Assembly: GCF_028475105.1 (NCBI RefSeq)
Contig: NZ_CP116936.1
Span: 6,385,501 to 6,449,500, forward strand
Direction: 5' to 3'
DNA length: 64,000 bases
Source of the DNA: Micromonospora sp. LH3U1
GTDB lineage: Bacteria; Actinomycetota; Actinomycetes; Mycobacteriales; Micromonosporaceae
The notes below the pieces were generated by a model. It saw nothing but the letters and a program-made list of their open reading frames with translations. It was not told the DNA's origin and did not search any database. Below are positions 17,546-26,326 of this stretch, in pieces. Position numbers and translations under genes: made by a program. The stretch's first letter is position 1; the number at the start of each line of letters is the position of its first letter.

Positions 17546-17585
17546 GCGTCGCCGGCCGGCACGGAGGGGTTCCGGCCGGCGACGC
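17546..17585 (+). terminator. Strong hairpin after the second secreted-protein gene
   Basis: Perfect 14-bp arms (GCGTCGCCGGCCGG and its complement) with a 12-nt loop, starting 10 nt after the stop codon. Confidence 0.8.
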
Positions 17586-17689
17586 CACTCGGGGGCGTAC
17601 GGCTCGGCGGTGTGGCTGCAACCCCCGCCTGAATGGCAAGTGTGACGACCGCTTCGGGCACGGGACCCGACGGCAAACGGGGAGGGGCA

Positions 17690-18256
17690 GTGACAGCGAT
17701 GACGGGAGCCCGCGCCAACGAGCCGCCGGGTGCGACTGCCGCGGCGACCGGGGAGCACGCGGCGACGGTGAGCTTCGACGACTTCTACCACGCGCACTTC
17801 CGCAACGTGACCACCCAGCTCGGCGCCTACATGGGCGATCTCTCGCAGGCCCAGGACCTCGCGCAGGAGGCGTTCTGCCGCGCTCTGGCCCGGTGGGACC
17901 GGCTGGCCCGGTATGACGATCCGGTCGCCTGGGTCCGTCAGGTCGCCTGGAACCTGGCCCGGAGCCGCTGGCGGCGGCTCCGGACCGCGCGCAACCACCT
18001 GCTGCGGCAACGGCGGACGGAGGCTGCGATGGCCGGTCCGACGCCCGATCGAGTGGCGATCGACGCCGCACTGGCCCGGCTGCCCGCCAACCACCGACGG
18101 GCCGTCATCCTGCACTACCTCGCCGACCTGTCGGTCAACGAGATCGCCAGTCAGGAGGGGGTGGCCGAGGGCACGGTCAAATCCTGGCTGCACCGCGGCC
18201 GGCTGGCGCTGGCAGGGCTGCTCGACGAGAGCATCGAGGGGGTGGGCAATGTCTGA
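17690..18256 (+). CDS. SigE-family ECF RNA polymerase sigma factor
   Basis: 188 residues. Region 2 is seen in FDDFYHAHFRNVTTQLGAYM through DLAQEAFCRALARWDR and VAWVRQVAWNLARSRWRR; region 4 in ARLPANHRRAVILHYLADLS and the helix-turn-helix EIASQEGVAEGTVKSWLHRG. This is the actinomycete SigE-like subgroup. I choose the GTG at 17690 because GGGGAGGGG stands 5 nt upstream, rather than the in-frame ATG at 17633. The stop overlaps the next gene by 8 nt, so the downstream membrane protein is likely its regulator. Confidence 0.92.
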   Translation: MTAMTGARANEPPGATAAATGEHAATVSFDDFYHAHFRNVTTQLGAYMGDLSQAQDLAQEAFCRALARWDRLARYDDPVAWVRQVAWNLARSRWRRLRTARNHLLRQRRTEAAMAGPTPDRVAIDAALARLPANHRRAVILHYLADLSVNEIASQEGVAEGTVKSWLHRGRLALAGLLDESIEGVGNV

Positions 18257-19451
18257 CATCGACCCGCGGCTACGGGACAGGTTCGCCGCGTACCGCACCG
18301 AGACGATCGCCCGGATCACCGGTCCGGGACCTGACCAGGCCCGGCGTACCCTTCGTCGACGCCGCCGGACGACGGTGGTGGCCGTGGCGGCGGCGGCGAT
18401 CGCCCTGGCGGTCGCACCCATCGTCGCCAACGCCGCACTGCGTGACGACGGGTCGGTGCCGGCACCGGCGGAGACCGGCGAGCCGACCACCACGCCGACC
18501 AGTGATCCCGCACCGACGCCCTCCGTCCCGCTCGCGCCCAGCACCACCACGACCACGAGCCCGGCCGCGCCGGACGGCCGGATCAGTCGGGCGCAGTTGC
18601 TCGGCACGCCGGTGACCCTGCCCGCGTGGCGGGCCGGACGGGGCTGCCCGACCTCGGCCGTACGGATCACCGCCGACGACCGCGAGGGCGCCAACTGGCT
18701 CTTGGCGCTCGACCACGGCGACGTCGACGGGGACGGGGCGGTGGAGACGGTGGCGCTCGTGCAATGCGTGCTCGGCAGCGGCGGGCCGATGCAGGTGGTC
18801 GCCTTCGACCGGGACGAGAAGGGGAAGCTCGTCACGCTCGGTCGCGTGGTCGCGACCACCATCGACAAGCCGCAGTGGCTGTTCACACTTGATGTGGCGG
18901 ACAACGGCACGGTGCGGGTGCAGGTCGGCGACATCGCACCCGGCGGCGGCTGGCGGAGCGAGTGGTCGCAGCGACAATGGCGGGGCTACCGCTGGAAGGG
19001 CGACGCCTTCGCGCAGGTCTCCGGGCCGACGAGCTTCGGCACCAACAAGCACGACGTCAACCTGGTCGTCGCCTCCGGTGATCTGGTGCTGACCGAGGCA
19101 CCGGACGGCTCCCGGACCGGCACGGTGACCGTGCGCATCCGCAACGGGGCCACGGGTCCCGCCGCCTATGTGGGGCTGCGGCTCGGCCTGCCGGCGGCGA
19201 TCCGCCCGGACGGCGACGGCTGGGCGGCGTGCCGCAACGACCCGGCAACGACCGGGGAGCCGGTCACCTGCGATTTGAACCGGCTCGAAGGCGGCAAGGA
19301 GCTCCGGCTCACGCTGGGCTTTCGGGTGGCGGCGGGTGCCACCGTCGGTACCGGCAAGGCCGACGTGGCCGCCCGGCCGATGGACGCCACCTTCGACTTC
19401 GTGGAGGAGGTCTACGAAGTAGACAACTCGGTCACGATCACGTACCGCTGA
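18249..19451 (+). CDS. Membrane-anchored protein coupled to the ECF sigma gene, candidate anti-sigma or output protein
   Basis: 400 residues. The cytoplasmic N-terminus (about 40 residues, Arg-rich) is followed by one membrane helix (about 45-62), a Thr/Pro/Ser linker, a middle domain with LALDHGDVDGDGAVETVALVQC resembling FG-GAP-like calcium loops, and a C-terminal beta domain ending EEVYEVDNSVTITYR. That last domain has the same DNSVT-type ending as the two secreted paralogues nearby. The 8-nt overlap with the sigma gene suggests joint regulation. No zinc anti-sigma motif is seen, so an anti-sigma role is only an inference from position. Confidence 0.75.
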   Translation: MSDIDPRLRDRFAAYRTETIARITGPGPDQARRTLRRRRRTTVVAVAAAAIALAVAPIVANAALRDDGSVPAPAETGEPTTTPTSDPAPTPSVPLAPSTTTTTSPAAPDGRISRAQLLGTPVTLPAWRAGRGCPTSAVRITADDREGANWLLALDHGDVDGDGAVETVALVQCVLGSGGPMQVVAFDRDEKGKLVTLGRVVATTIDKPQWLFTLDVADNGTVRVQVGDIAPGGGWRSEWSQRQWRGYRWKGDAFAQVSGPTSFGTNKHDVNLVVASGDLVLTEAPDGSRTGTVTVRIRNGATGPAAYVGLRLGLPAAIRPDGDGWAACRNDPATTGEPVTCDLNRLEGGKELRLTLGFRVAAGATVGTGKADVAARPMDATFDFVEEVYEVDNSVTITYR

Positions 19452-19493
19452 GCGGGTCAGGTCCGTCGTCGCCCGACGGCGGACCAGACCCGC
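19452..19493. terminator. Bidirectional hairpin
   Basis: GCGGGTC...GTCCG pairs with CGGAC...GACCCGC across the 60-bp gap between two convergent genes. Confidence 0.7.
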
Positions 19494-19511
19494 GGGTCGG
19501 GCCGGCCGGCT

Positions 19512-20999
19512 TTACCAGGTGGGACGCTGCAATAGCCCGACGAACTCCACCAGCAGTCGTTCCCGCAATGCCGGCGAAGCGGCGTCGAGCAGCGTATTCA
19601 CCACCGCCATCCGGTCCGACGACGGCGCATCCCCGCCACCGAGCCCGAGCCCGGCGGCGAGCCCGGCGACAAGTTCGGGCGTGAGCGCGTCCGGGGTCAG
19701 CGACGTCGCCAGCGCCATCAGCTCGGGCGGGAGGGCGACCGGACCGGCCGTCCGGGCCGCGGCCACCGCGTCGGTCAGGTCCGGCCCGAACTCGGCCACC
19801 CGGGGCGCGACCGCGGCGGTCACCGTGAGGTGCACGCTGGCGGGCAGGCCGTCGTACGACAGCTGGGGTTGGGTGTGCCAGCCCCGCGCGGTCAGCTCGT
19901 CGACCAGGACGAACAGGTCGGGGCCGCCTTCGGTGGCCGTGAAGCAGACCACGGTGGACTCCGGTTCGACCATCAGCCGCAGCCCGTCGACGGCGCGGAT
20001 CGCGTCTGCCAGCCCGGCGACCGCGTCCCGGGTGCGGGCGGCCAGCCGCAGGTAGCCGTCGTCGCCGAGGTGCCGCAGGGTCGCGTACGCGGCGGCGATC
20101 GGCCCGCCCGAGCGGGTGGAAGCGATCACCGGGTTGATCATCGTGTAGCCGGGCCAGTCGGCGTACGCGAAGTACTGCGAGGCACGGAGCGCGGCGTCAC
20201 GGTGCAGGAGCACCGACACCCCCTTCGGCGCGTACGCGTACTTGTGCAGGTCCACCGAGATCGAGGTGACCCCGGGTACCGCGAAGTCGAACGCCGGCAC
20301 CGGCTCCCCGAGGCGGCGCAGGTACGGCAGGGTCCAGCCGCCGAAGCAGGCGTCCACGTGGCAGCGCACCCCGGCGTCGGCCGCCGCTGCGGCGATCTCC
20401 GCGACCGGGTCCACCACCCCGTGCGCGTACGACGGCGCGGAGCACGCGACCAGCACCGTCTCCGGGCGGATCGCGGCGGCCATCGCGGCCGGGTCGGGGC
20501 GCAGCGTGTCCGGGGAGACCGGCACGACGTCCAGCGCCACCCGCAGGTAGTGCGCCGCCTTGGCGAACGCGGCGTGGGCGCTCGACGGCACCACGATCCG
20601 GGGTGCGGCGATCTCCGGGTGGGCGTCCCGGGCCGTCTTGACGGCGAGGATCAGCGACTCGGTGCCGCCACTGGTGACGCTGCCGACGACGTCTGGGGCG
20701 GTGGTGCCCGGCCCGCCGCCGAGCACCCGGCCGGCCGCACCGACGAGCGCGTTCTCCATGGCCAGCAGGGACGGGAACGCGGTCGGGTCGAGCCCGTTGA
20801 CGTGCGCGCTCTCCCGGTGGGCGGCGGCAGCCAGCTCGTCCAGCCCCGGCACCGCCGGGTCGTAGACGTACGCGAACAGCCGCCCTCCGTGGGTGGGCCG
20901 GTCGGCGGCGCGCAACTGACGAACCTCGGCCAGAACCCGTTCCGCGGGAACCCCGGCGGCAGGAAGTGCCCCGGCCTCGACCCTGCTCTCGTCGATCAT
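19512..20999 (-). CDS. PLP-dependent decarboxylase / sphingosine-phosphate-lyase-like protein
   Basis: 495 residues of the group II decarboxylase fold. The PLP lysine is in SISVDLHKYAYAPKG; GSVTSGGTESLILAVK is the phosphate-binding region; CHVDACFGGW holds the PLP-contacting Asp. The order and sequence resemble sphingosine-1-phosphate lyase-like and other bacterial group II enzymes more than glutamate decarboxylase. The substrate is not known. A C-terminal extension of about 70 residues is helical and acidic. Convergent with the sigma-linked gene; 27 bp from the transporter stop. Confidence 0.85.
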   Translation of the reverse strand: MIDESRVEAGALPAAGVPAERVLAEVRQLRAADRPTHGGRLFAYVYDPAVPGLDELAAAAHRESAHVNGLDPTAFPSLLAMENALVGAAGRVLGGGPGTTAPDVVGSVTSGGTESLILAVKTARDAHPEIAAPRIVVPSSAHAAFAKAAHYLRVALDVVPVSPDTLRPDPAAMAAAIRPETVLVACSAPSYAHGVVDPVAEIAAAAADAGVRCHVDACFGGWTLPYLRRLGEPVPAFDFAVPGVTSISVDLHKYAYAPKGVSVLLHRDAALRASQYFAYADWPGYTMINPVIASTRSGGPIAAAYATLRHLGDDGYLRLAARTRDAVAGLADAIRAVDGLRLMVEPESTVVCFTATEGGPDLFVLVDELTARGWHTQPQLSYDGLPASVHLTVTAAVAPRVAEFGPDLTDAVAAARTAGPVALPPELMALATSLTPDALTPELVAGLAAGLGLGGGDAPSSDRMAVVNTLLDAASPALRERLLVEFVGLLQRPTW

Positions 21000-21026
21000 G
21001 GAGTTATGGTGCCCTTCTCGTGACGG

Positions 21027-22451
21027 TCAATGACGTTCATCCCCCACCACAACTCCATGGTCGACCCGCCCGGTGGTGGGGGTGGTGGTGGGGGTGGGGG
21101 TGGCGGTTAGGACGGCTGGGGTCAGGGTGTAGCGGCGTAGAAGGAGGATTGGGGGCGCTACCAGTAGGGCCGGGATGATCGTGAAACCGAGGAGAACGCC
21201 CAGTCTCGCCGTGTCGGACTGGGCAGCCGCCGAGCCGGTGTCAGAGGACACGTAGCCGGAGAACTGGAGCACCAGTCCGTAGATGCCCGGGCCGAGCGCC
21301 AGCCCGAAGGTCTCCCCGGCGGTCCACAGGCCGGTGAAGACACCCGCCTGCCGTCGACCGGTGCGCGCCGTGTCGTACGCGATGCAGTCCGGCAGCATCG
21401 CCAGCGCGAAGACCTGCTGCCCGGCGTACCCCACGCCGATCACGGCGACCATGAGGTAGACCGCGACCGGCGGCACCACCGGCGCGGCGACCAGGGCGAG
21501 CGCCCCGGCGGCGAGGATCAGTGAGGCGACGACCAGCGCGGTCCGCTTGCCCAGTCGGGCACCGACCCGGGTCCAGATCGGCATCACCAGCAGCGCCGGC
21601 CCGACGAAGCAGACGAACAGCAGGGTCGGCCCGCTCTGCTCGTCGCGCAGGATCTGCCCCGCGAAGTAGTTGACTCCGGCCAGGATCGTCGCCACGCCGG
21701 CGGACTGCACCACGAAGCAGATCAGCAGCGCCCGGAACGGACGGTTGGCGCCGGCCACGGCGAGCTGGGCACGCAGGGTCGGCTCACTGTCGCCCACCGT
21801 GCCGGTCGGCGCGGACCGGGTGCCGAGGAACGCGCCGAGGGCACCGAGGGCGATCAGCACCGCCACGAACAGCCCCATCCACCGGTGTCCGGCCACGCCG
21901 TCACCACCGGCGGTCACCACCAGCGGGGCGACCGCGCCGGAGACCAGGATGGCGAGCGCCAGCACCGCGATCCGCCAGGTCATCAACCGGGTGCGCTCGG
22001 TGTAGTCGTCGGTCAACTCCGCCGGCATCGCCACGTACGGCACCTGGAAGAAGGCGAACGCGGTGGCGGTGGCGAGGAAGGCGAACGCCACGTACACCGC
22101 GGCGGCCGGGCCGTTACCGAACGGCGCGGCGAAGATGGACGCGAACAGGACGGCGAGCGCGAGGCCGCCGATCAGCAGGTACGGCCGGCGGGCACCCCAG
22201 CGCGACCGGGTGCGGTCGGAGATCCGCCCGGCGACCGGGTTGACCAGCACGTCCCATGCCTTGGGCAGCAGCACCAACAGTGCGGCCAGCCCGGCGGCCA
22301 CGCCCAGCGTGTCGGTCAGGTACGGCAGCAGCAGTAGACCGGGCACGGTGCCGAACGCTCCGGTCGCCAGTGAGCCGAGGGCGTAGCCGGCGTGCACCGT
22401 TCGGGGCAGCGGGTTGGCGGCTGACGAGCCGGCGCCCGGCGGCGTTTTCAT
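21027..22451 (-). CDS. GPH-type sugar:cation symporter (MFS superfamily)
   Basis: 474 residues with 12 predicted helices. Landmarks of the glycoside-pentoside-hexuronide:cation group are the early KAWDVLVNPVAGRISDRTRS loop and FFQVPYVAMPAELTDDYTER, both close to MelB-type transporters. It probably imports a glycoside together with a cation, but there is no neighbouring glycosidase to hint at which one. No good ribosome site precedes the ATG. Confidence 0.88.
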   Translation of the reverse strand: MKTPPGAGSSAANPLPRTVHAGYALGSLATGAFGTVPGLLLLPYLTDTLGVAAGLAALLVLLPKAWDVLVNPVAGRISDRTRSRWGARRPYLLIGGLALAVLFASIFAAPFGNGPAAAVYVAFAFLATATAFAFFQVPYVAMPAELTDDYTERTRLMTWRIAVLALAILVSGAVAPLVVTAGGDGVAGHRWMGLFVAVLIALGALGAFLGTRSAPTGTVGDSEPTLRAQLAVAGANRPFRALLICFVVQSAGVATILAGVNYFAGQILRDEQSGPTLLFVCFVGPALLVMPIWTRVGARLGKRTALVVASLILAAGALALVAAPVVPPVAVYLMVAVIGVGYAGQQVFALAMLPDCIAYDTARTGRRQAGVFTGLWTAGETFGLALGPGIYGLVLQFSGYVSSDTGSAAAQSDTARLGVLLGFTIIPALLVAPPILLLRRYTLTPAVLTATPTPTTTPTTGRVDHGVVVGDERH

Positions 22452-22483
22452 GGGGCCGAATGTTACTCACGTTATGTCGAGGG

Positions 22484-22798
22484 TCACATCCCCTCATCAG
22501 GCGACCAACGCGCCGCCGCCATGTCCACGCCCTCGCCGCGCAGCGGCACCCCCTCGGCCCGCAGTCGGGCCCGCGCCTCCCGCTCGTGTCCCGGCGGTAG
22601 CCGGCCACCCGACGTCACCACCCGGTGCCAGGGCACCGCGCCGCCGTGCCGAGCCATGATGGTGCCCACCAGTCGCGCCGAGGCACGACCCGAACGCTCC
22701 GCGAGCGCGTCGGCGACCGCGCCGTACGACATCACCCGGCCCTCGGGGATTCGCTCGACCAGGTCGAGCACCGCCTCGACGTACTCGTCAGGAGTCAC
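22484..22798 (-). CDS. Alkyltransferase-like (ATL) protein
   Basis: 104 residues, equivalent to the DNA-binding half of O6-alkylguanine methyltransferase. The active-site PCHRV is replaced by VPWHRVV, with Trp in place of Cys, so the protein can bind but not repair alkylated guanine; ATL proteins flag such damage for nucleotide excision repair. The start is GTG at 22798 (VTPDEYVEAV). It is divergent from proB across about 60 bp. Confidence 0.88.
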   Translation of the reverse strand: MTPDEYVEAVLDLVERIPEGRVMSYGAVADALAERSGRASARLVGTIMARHGGAVPWHRVVTSGGRLPPGHEREARARLRAEGVPLRGEGVDMAAARWSPDEGM

Positions 22799-22859
22799 AA
22801 TCGGCCACCATATGGGAACGCGTCCGGGCGGTGCGGCCGTGACCACGCAGAATGGTCGG

Positions 22860-23969
22860 GTGCGCGAAGCAGTCACGACGGCCCGGCGGGTCGTCGTCAA
22901 GATCGGATCCTCCTCGTTGACCACCGCCACCGGCGGGCTGGCCGACGAGCGCGTCGACACGCTGGTCGACACCCTCGGACGGCTCACCGCGGAGGGACGC
23001 GAGGTGGTGCTGGTGTCCTCCGGGGCGATCGCCGCCGGCCTCGCCCCGCTCGGGCTTCCCCGACGCCCGCGCGACCTGGCCACCCAGCAGGCCGCCGCCA
23101 GCGTCGGGCAGGGCCTGCTCATCGGCCGGTACGCGGCCAGCTTCGCCCGGCACGGCCGGACCGTCGGGCAGGTGCTGCTCACCGTCGATGACGTGACCCG
23201 GCGGGCGCACTACCGCAACGCGTACCGGACGCTGCGCAAGCTGCTCGACCTGCGGGCGGTGCCGATCGTCAACGAGAACGACACGGTGGCCACCCAGGAG
23301 ATCCGGTTCGGCGACAACGATCGGCTGGCCGCTCTGGTGGCCGCGCTGGTGCACGCCGACCTGCTGGTGCTCCTCTCCGACGTGGACGCACTCTGGACCG
23401 GCGACCCCACCAATCCGCACTCGACCCGGATCGCGGAGGTCCGCGACGACGCGGACCTCTCCGGAATCACCATCGGCGGGACCGGTCGGTCCGGCGTCGG
23501 CACCGGCGGCATGGTGACCAAGGTCGAGGCCGCCCGGATCGCCACCGGCTTCGGCATTCCGGTGGTGCTCACCGCCGCCGACCTGGCCGCGCCCGCATTG
23601 GCCGGCGAACCGGTCGGCACGCTGTTCCACCCGCAGCGGCAACGCCCGACGGCCCGACTGTTCTGGCTGGCCCACGCCACCTCACCCCGGGGGCGGCTGC
23701 ACCTCGACCCGGGCGCGGTGGCCGCCGTCGTCGGGCGGCGCAAGTCGCTGCTGCCGGCGGGCATCACCGCCGTGGACGGCTCGTTCACCGCGGGCGACCC
23801 CGTCGACCTGGTGGACACCGCCGGCGCGTCGGTCGCCCGAGGGCTGGTCAACTACGACGCGGTGGAGTTGCCCGGGCTGCTCGGCCGCTCCACGTCCGAA
23901 CTCGCCGCGGCACTCGGCCCGGCGTACGAACGAGAGGTCGTCCACCGCGACGACCTGGTGCTGCTCTAA
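22860..23969 (+). CDS. proB: Glutamate 5-kinase (proline synthesis)
   Basis: First step of proline synthesis: ATP-dependent phosphorylation of glutamate. The amino-acid kinase domain has VVVKIGSSSLTT at the start, VLVSSGAIAAGL, NENDTVATQEIRFGDNDRLAA and GTGGMVTKVEAA; a C-terminal PUA domain follows from about residue 275. Length 369 fits. The GTG at 22860 gives the family N-terminus; an in-frame GTG at 22839 is possible and neither has a strong ribosome site. proA follows after a coupling spacer. Confidence 0.95.
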   Translation: MREAVTTARRVVVKIGSSSLTTATGGLADERVDTLVDTLGRLTAEGREVVLVSSGAIAAGLAPLGLPRRPRDLATQQAAASVGQGLLIGRYAASFARHGRTVGQVLLTVDDVTRRAHYRNAYRTLRKLLDLRAVPIVNENDTVATQEIRFGDNDRLAALVAALVHADLLVLLSDVDALWTGDPTNPHSTRIAEVRDDADLSGITIGGTGRSGVGTGGMVTKVEAARIATGFGIPVVLTAADLAAPALAGEPVGTLFHPQRQRPTARLFWLAHATSPRGRLHLDPGAVAAVVGRRKSLLPAGITAVDGSFTAGDPVDLVDTAGASVARGLVNYDAVELPGLLGRSTSELAAALGPAYEREVVHRDDLVLL

Positions 23970-23979
23970 GGAGTCAACA

Positions 23980-24063
23980 TTGAGTGAGCGTCAGCGAGCG
24001 AATCATCGGCTCAGGGCGGCGGTGCCTCAGGGCGGCACGGAGCGCAGCGGAGTGTCGGCATGA
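23980..24063 (+). other. 27-codon spacer mini-ORF between proB and proA
   Basis: AAGGAG directly after the proB stop is followed by a TTG that opens a 27-codon frame (LSERQRANHR...), ending in TGA that overlaps the proA ATG (ATGA). A 15-bp direct repeat, TGAGCGTCAGCGAGC, occurs at 23985 and again at 24061 inside the proA start, flanking 61 nt of GC-rich sequence. This looks like an inserted spacer with duplicated target. Its sequence differs from the nuo/liv spacer repeats but the architecture is the same. Translation of the peptide is inferred only. Confidence 0.5.
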
Positions 24064-25301
24064 GCGTCAGCGAGCAGGCCCGGCGGGCCCGGGTGGCGGC
24101 GGAGACGCTGGCTGTCGCCACGCGTACGGTCAAGGACGCCGCGCTGGTGGCGATGGCCGACGCGCTGGTGGCGCGTACCCCGGAGATCCTGGCCGCGAAC
24201 GAGACGGACCTGGCAGCCGGCCGGGAGGCCGGGCTGAGCGCGGCCGTGCTGGACCGGCTCGCCCTCGACGCGGGCCGCGTGGCCGGCATCGCCGACGCGC
24301 TGCGCCAGATGGCCACGCTGCCCGACCCGGTCGGCGAGGTGGTCCGCGGTTCCACCCTGCCCAACGGGCTGGAGCTGCGCCAGATCCGGGTGCCGTTCGG
24401 GGTGGTCGGCATCATCTACGAGGCGCGGCCGAACGTGACGGTGGACGCCGCCGGGATCTGCCTCAAGTCCGGGAACGCGGCGCTGCTGCGCGGGTCGTCC
24501 TCGGCCGCACACTCGAACGCCGCGCTCGTCGCGGTGCTGCGTGACGCGGTCGCCGACGCCGGGCTGCCGGCCGACGCGGTGCAACTGCTCGATGCCAGCT
24601 CCCGCGACTCGGTCAAGGAACTGATGCGTGCCCGAGGGCTCGTCGACGTGCTCATTCCGCGCGGTGGCGCGTCGCTGATCCGCACCGTTGTCGAGGAGTC
24701 GACCGTGCCGGTGATCGAGACCGGGGTGGGCAACTGCCACGTCTACGTCGATGCCGCCGCCGACGTGGCGAAGGCCGTCGCGGTGACGCTGAACGCCAAG
24801 ACGCAACGCCTGTCGACCTGCAACACCGCCGAGTCGCTGCTCGTGCACGCGGGCATCGCCGACGCGTTCCTGCCGTCGGCGCTGGCTGCCTTCGCCGAGG
24901 CGGGGGTGACCGTGCACGGCTCCCCCGAGGTGGCCGCATACTCCGCCGCCGTGGTCCCGGCCACCGAGGAGGACTTCGCCACCGAATACCTGTCGGCCGA
25001 CATCTCGGTCGCGGTGGTCGAGTCGCTGGACGCGGCGGTCGCGCACATCCGCCGCTTCGGCACCGGGCACACCGAGGCGATCCTCACCGACTCGGCGAGC
25101 GCGGCCCGCGACTTCGTCGCCCGGGTGGACGCCGCGGCGGTGATGGTGAACGCCTCGACCCGGTTCACCGACGGAGGCGAGTTCGGGTTCGGCGCGGAGA
25201 TCGGCATCTCCACGCAGAAACTGCACGCCCGCGGCCCGATGGGCCTGCCCGAGCTGACCAGCACCAAGTACGTCGTCACTGGGGACGGGCACCTGCGCTA
25301 G
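24060..25301 (+). CDS. proA: Gamma-glutamyl phosphate reductase (proline synthesis)
   Basis: NADPH-dependent reduction of glutamyl phosphate to the semialdehyde, the step after ProB. 413 residues of the aldehyde dehydrogenase superfamily. The catalytic cysteine is in QRLSTCNTAESLLVH, and IYEARPNVTVDAAG, RGSSSAAHSN and FTDGGEFGFGAEIGISTQ are family signatures. Start ATG overlaps the spacer mini-ORF stop. It ends 6 bp from the convergent next gene. Confidence 0.97.
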   Translation: MSVSEQARRARVAAETLAVATRTVKDAALVAMADALVARTPEILAANETDLAAGREAGLSAAVLDRLALDAGRVAGIADALRQMATLPDPVGEVVRGSTLPNGLELRQIRVPFGVVGIIYEARPNVTVDAAGICLKSGNAALLRGSSSAAHSNAALVAVLRDAVADAGLPADAVQLLDASSRDSVKELMRARGLVDVLIPRGGASLIRTVVEESTVPVIETGVGNCHVYVDAAADVAKAVAVTLNAKTQRLSTCNTAESLLVHAGIADAFLPSALAAFAEAGVTVHGSPEVAAYSAAVVPATEEDFATEYLSADISVAVVESLDAAVAHIRRFGTGHTEAILTDSASAARDFVARVDAAAVMVNASTRFTDGGEFGFGAEIGISTQKLHARGPMGLPELTSTKYVVTGDGHLR

Positions 25302-25307
25302 GGCCAC

Positions 25308-26180
25308 TCAGCCGGGTGCCAGGGCAGGCTGAGCGCGGCTTGCTCGGCCAGGCGGCGTGGGCCGGGCGGCCCGGATCGCGGACAGGGTGGTGTGCACGTC
25401 GAACTGGTGGCCGTCGTCGCTCTCCCAGCCGCCGTCGCTGCGCTGGGTCTCGGTCAGCCGGCGCAGCGCCCGGACCATGATCCAGTCCTGCGGGTCGATG
25501 CCGGCGCGGCGCAGCGTGGCCGCCAGCCACGCCACGTCCCCCGGGGACATCTTCGGCATCCGTTCGGCGAGCACCACCTGGATTCGCGCCGACTCCTGGA
25601 ACATCTCCTGCCGGTGCAGCACCGCAGCGCTCAGCCAGCCGGCGGCGAGGAACGACGGCCAACTGCCGTCTGGGCGCAGCCGCGCGGCGAGCGAGTGGGC
25701 CGCCGCCTGCACCACCCCGGCGTACGCCCCACCGACGCGGTGGTCCAGCGGGCCTGAGGCGCGGGCATCCAGGCCGGCAACGGTGAGCCAGAAACCGGCG
25801 TTGGCCGACAGGAGGAACCCGGCCTCCGGATCGCCCGGCCGGGCCCACTCCGGAGCCGAGTCGGCCAGCGACGCGTCCTCGTCCCAGCCGCCGTCGGCGT
25901 GCTGCCGGGACGCCAGCCAGTCGAGTGCGCGCCGAGCGGCGGGACGGCCGAGCGCGCCCAGGTCGTCCAACTCGGCGAGCCGGAAGCAGGTGGCGTCGAC
26001 CGAGGCGATGTCGCCGCCCCAGGTGGCCGGCCAACCGCCGTCGGGTGACTGGCCGACCTCGGCCGTCTCCAGTAGCTCGGCGGGCACGGCAGTGCCGTTG
26101 CGGAGCCACGAGAGTCGGGCGCGTTCTACCGCGTCCCCATGCGCCACGACGAACCCGATCGCGGCTTCCAAGTCGACCAC
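25308..26180 (-). CDS. Prenyltransferase/squalene-oxidase repeat (alpha-toroid) protein
   Basis: 290 residues with at least four QW-like repeats of terpene-cyclase folds: QSPDGGWPATWGG, RQHADGGWDED, LRPDGSWPS and TQRSDGGWESD. It is about half the length of squalene-hopene cyclase and has no DXDD catalytic motif that I can see, so it is a single alpha-alpha barrel. Such stand-alone repeat proteins have no firm function. GTG start. Convergent with proA; no prenyl-diphosphate synthase nearby. Confidence 0.75.
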   Translation of the reverse strand: MVDLEAAIGFVVAHGDAVERARLSWLRNGTAVPAELLETAEVGQSPDGGWPATWGGDIASVDATCFRLAELDDLGALGRPAARRALDWLASRQHADGGWDEDASLADSAPEWARPGDPEAGFLLSANAGFWLTVAGLDARASGPLDHRVGGAYAGVVQAAAHSLAARLRPDGSWPSFLAAGWLSAAVLHRQEMFQESARIQVVLAERMPKMSPGDVAWLAATLRRAGIDPQDWIMVRALRRLTETQRSDGGWESDDGHQFDVHTTLSAIRAARPTPPGRASRAQPALAPG

Positions 26181-26290
26181 GGCGAAGACGCTACCTGCGC
26201 AGACGCGACGCCGCCTCGGGGAATCGGCCAGCCCGGGATGGCTGCGTCGCTCCGGCGGGAGGGCTGCTCGGCGTCGCCTGCATCGATTTG

Positions 26291-26317
26291 CCGGGGCGAC
26301 GGTGGGCGCCGCCCCGG
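26291..26317 (-). terminator. Hairpin downstream of moeZ
   Basis: CCGGGGCG and CGCCCCGG pair across an 11-nt loop, 10 nt past the moeZ stop. Confidence 0.65.
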
Positions 26318-26326
26318 CTCGGCCGG

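Noticed and set aside
16949..18934. 661-codon minus-strand frame under the sigma-factor operon
   Set aside because: It crosses two well-supported plus-strand genes and a strong terminator and has no recognisable domain.
23984..24544. Frame beginning in the proB-proA spacer at a GTG
   Set aside because: It runs out of frame through proA; the shorter TTG frame that ends on the proA ATG fits better.
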